DNA of 6,009 nucleotides from Clostridiales bacterium (lineage in GTDB: Bacteria; Bacillota; Clostridia; Oscillospirales; CAG-272). The position numbers were made by a program, and so were the translations under genes. The DNA lies in contig JAGZAC010000113.1 in assembly GCA_018370615.1 (NCBI GenBank), positions 1-6,009 of the forward strand, read 5' to 3'. The number at the start of each line of letters is the position of its first letter. Within the stretch, counting starts at the first letter, position 1. This document shows, piece by piece, positions 5,304-6,009 of this stretch. The notes beneath the pieces are model-generated. The model worked only from the letters and a program-made list of their open reading frames with translations, ran no database searches and was not told the origin of the DNA.

Positions 5304-5729
5304 TTATAAAAAATTTTTTAATTTTTTCTTGAGTTTGAAAATCCGCAGATCAATGGCGTTTACTGACAGGCCGGTTTTCTCTGAGATTTCCTTGCTGCCG
5401 TATCCGTCCATCTTCATGAAGAGGATTTCGAGGGTGAGCTTGTCCATATTGTGTAGCAAAGAAAAAAGCTCCATATCCTCGATGCTGTCCAGCAGGGCTT
5501 CGGTATCCTCGACGGGCAGTTCCAGATCCTGTGCTGAAACCCAGTCCACATAATGTGACCATTCTACCTGTCGCTGCAGGTACTGCCGTTCCTTATTGAA
5601 CTGCGCCCAATCGTATGTATGCAGGCGTTGGATGGTGTCCTCATCCACGCCGAGTTCTCTGAGTTTTCTTTCTTCTGCTTCTTTCCAGCGGAGCCATTCG
5701 CGCTCCGCTTTGGCTTTGTTGTAAGCCAT
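5304..5729 (-). CDS. Sigma-70 region-4-like regulatory protein of a mobile element
   Basis: This 141-aa protein starts with a charged helical stretch (AKAEREWLRWKEAEERKLREL) and ends in a helix-turn-helix resembling sigma-70 region 4: ILFMKMDGYGSKEISEKTGL, then SVNAIDLRIFKLKKKLKNFL. Region 2, which contacts the -10 element, is not evident, so it is probably a sigma-like regulator rather than a complete sigma factor. Small proteins of this kind are common in Tn916- and Tn1549-like elements, where they act in regulating transfer genes; that role is inferred here. The start is supported by GGAGG eight bases before the ATG. The gene follows a leader with an attenuator-like hairpin and precedes a 550-bp structured interval. 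The lysine- and asparagine-rich C-terminus is encoded by A/T runs, including AAAAAATTTTTT (5308-5319). Confidence 0.8.
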   Translation of the reverse strand: MAYNKAKAEREWLRWKEAEERKLRELGVDEDTIQRLHTYDWAQFNKERQYLQRQVEWSHYVDWVSAQDLELPVEDTEALLDSIEDMELFSLLHNMDKLTLEILFMKMDGYGSKEISEKTGLSVNAIDLRIFKLKKKLKNFL

Positions 5730-5745
5730 GGCTGTTTCCTCCGAT

Positions 5746-5774
5746 CAATCTGAAATTTTGAAAAATTCAGATTG
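5746..5774. repeat. AT-rich hairpin next to the sigma-like gene's ribosome binding site
   Basis: Arms CAATCTGAA and TTCAGATTG pair perfectly and extend by three more pairs after one A-A mismatch, leaving a 3-base loop. On the minus strand it ends only 3 bases before the GGAGG motif. It could affect initiation or serve as an operator. Confidence 0.55.
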
Positions 5775-5793
5775 TCGGGGCGGCGGCCTGCCG

Positions 5794-5811
5794 CTATGAG
5801 TTCTTAGCCAT
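5794..5811 (-). other. Very short leader ORF (5 codons)
   Basis: ATG GCT AAG AAC TCA TAG encodes MAKNS. It follows AAAGAGG, but only two bases separate the motif from the ATG, which is too close for efficient initiation. It may be chance; it is listed because it lies in an attenuator-like leader. Confidence 0.25.
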
Positions 5812-5820
5812 GACCTCTTT

Positions 5821-5865
5821 CTAAAAACATGAAAAAAGCGCACCCGCCCGCAGGCGAATGCGCAT
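5821..5865 (-). CDS. Possible 14-aa leader peptide overlapping a terminator
   Basis: The minus-strand ORF encodes MRIRLRAGALFSCF. Its codons run through the GC hairpin and T-run at 5832-5863, so a ribosome translating or stalling here would affect hairpin formation. This layout is known for ribosome-mediated attenuation, for example in leaders of translation-targeted resistance genes on Tn916-type elements. The GAGG motif lies 13 bases upstream, further than usual, so translation is uncertain. The downstream gene in the window is the sigma-like regulator. Confidence 0.4.
   Translation of the reverse strand: MRIRLRAGALFSCF
5832..5863 (-). terminator. Rho-independent terminator or attenuator in the sigma-gene leader
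   Basis: On the minus strand, GCGCA pairs with TGCGC and an inner CGCC pairs with GGCG (loop TGCG), with two unpaired bases on each side between the stems. Six T's follow (5837-5832). It lies between a possible promoter and the sigma-like gene, about 100 bp before its start, so it would reduce transcription of that gene unless prevented from folding. Confidence 0.62.
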
Positions 5866-5896
5866 AGCGAGGCTGTTTCCTCGAAATTGGCATTTA

Positions 5897-5924
5897 ATGG
5901 TAAATTAAAATGAGATAATGTCGA
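5897..5924 (-). promoter_or_regulatory. Possible promoter for the sigma-like gene
   Basis: TCGACA (5924-5919, five of six matches to TTGACA) and TACCAT (5902-5897, four of six matches to TATAAT) are separated by 16 bp of AT-rich sequence on the minus strand. The placement upstream of the leader and attenuator fits, but the -10 match is poor. Confidence 0.35.
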
Positions 5925-5927
5925 ACG

Positions 5928-5965
5928 AAAAAGGGCTGCAGCTTCGTATGAAGCTGCAGCCCTTT
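5928..5965 (-). terminator. Perfect 16-bp inverted repeat, probable terminator of an upstream gene
   Basis: Arms 5930-5945 and 5950-5965 are perfectly complementary around a 4-base loop. The GC-rich core GGGCTGCAGCTTC is followed on the minus strand by TTTTT (5932-5928), a classical intrinsic terminator for a gene beyond the right edge. On the plus strand only three T's follow, so it is stronger on the minus strand. It would insulate the sigma-gene leader from upstream transcription. Confidence 0.75.
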
Positions 5966-6009
5966 CTGTGTGCGGTGGTTTTCGCCGCATTGTCGCCATC
6001 CCCTCTGCA
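5966..6009. other. Right edge: no assignable gene
   Basis: All three minus-strand frames are open to the window edge here, and GAGGGG lies 9 bases before an ATG. The frame from that ATG runs through the perfect terminator hairpin and has no recognizable domain. I see no supportable gene in these bases; the 3' end of an upstream gene is possible. Confidence 0.3.

Larger units (their letters stand above)
5730..5882. repeat. 12-bp direct repeat carrying the ribosome-binding sequence
   Basis: GAGGAAACAGCC on the minus strand occurs at 5741-5730, directly before the sigma-like gene's ATG, and again at 5882-5871, just upstream of the short leader ORF. In the first copy the spacing to ATG is good (8 bases); in the second the next ATG is 13 bases away. 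The exact repeat suggests a duplicated translation-initiation segment, or a scar left by loss or gain of a gene between the copies. Confidence 0.65.

Noticed and set aside
5308..5319. AAAAAATTTTTT as a terminator or frameshift site
   Set aside because: It lies inside the sigma-like gene's last codons and simply encodes the Lys/Asn/Phe-rich tail; no alternative frame product is supported.
5745..5999. An 84-codon minus-strand frame at the right edge
   Set aside because: It reads through a perfect terminator hairpin, a second terminator and a possible promoter, and the sequence resembles no protein I know. A GAGGGG motif before its second ATG was not enough.

Overview
The window looks like one end of an integrative and conjugative (or mobilizable) element from a gut-type Firmicute, probably a Clostridia member (Oscillospiraceae/Lachnospiraceae range). 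The evidence is protein style, strong AGGAG-type ribosome binding sites, mixed GC content, and a gene set typical of such elements: a sigma-70-like regulator, a DinG-type helicase and a cluster of serine recombinases. The exact genus cannot be read from the sequence. Every convincing gene lies on the minus strand, so transcription runs from high to low coordinates.

Layout in transcription order (right to left). 6009-5730 is a regulatory leader with a perfect 16-bp inverted repeat, a possible promoter, a terminator-like hairpin overlapping a 14-codon ORF, and an AT-rich hairpin beside the ribosome binding site. 5729-5304 encodes a 141-aa sigma-70 region-4-like protein. 5303-4754 is about 550 bp without a convincing gene but with many inverted repeats, including a bulged hairpin capped by GAAA and a two-tier hairpin just before the next gene. 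4753-2801 encodes a 650-aa DinG/XPD-type helicase. 2785-2351 encodes a catalytic-domain-only serine recombinase with a substituted active-site arginine. 2336-2157 encodes a 59-aa SHOCT-like protein. 2103-508 encodes a complete large serine recombinase. 496-62 encodes a recombinase-domain plus half-zinc-ribbon protein without a catalytic domain. The last bases (1 to about 75) read, in another frame, as the C-terminal part of histidyl-tRNA synthetase.

Interpretation. The left edge is probably an attachment-site junction where the element sits in the 3' part of hisS. The last recombinase gene runs across this junction and takes its final codons and stop from hisS-like DNA, so its C-terminus should differ between the integrated and circular forms. 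The helicase and recombinase genes are packed as one likely operon, and several ribosome binding sites overlap the previous stop codon. The catalytic-only and DNA-binding-only proteins flank a full-length recombinase, which suggests a multi-subunit recombination machine. The recombinase end (below about 2340) is visibly more AT-rich than the helicase end, which suggests a modular origin.
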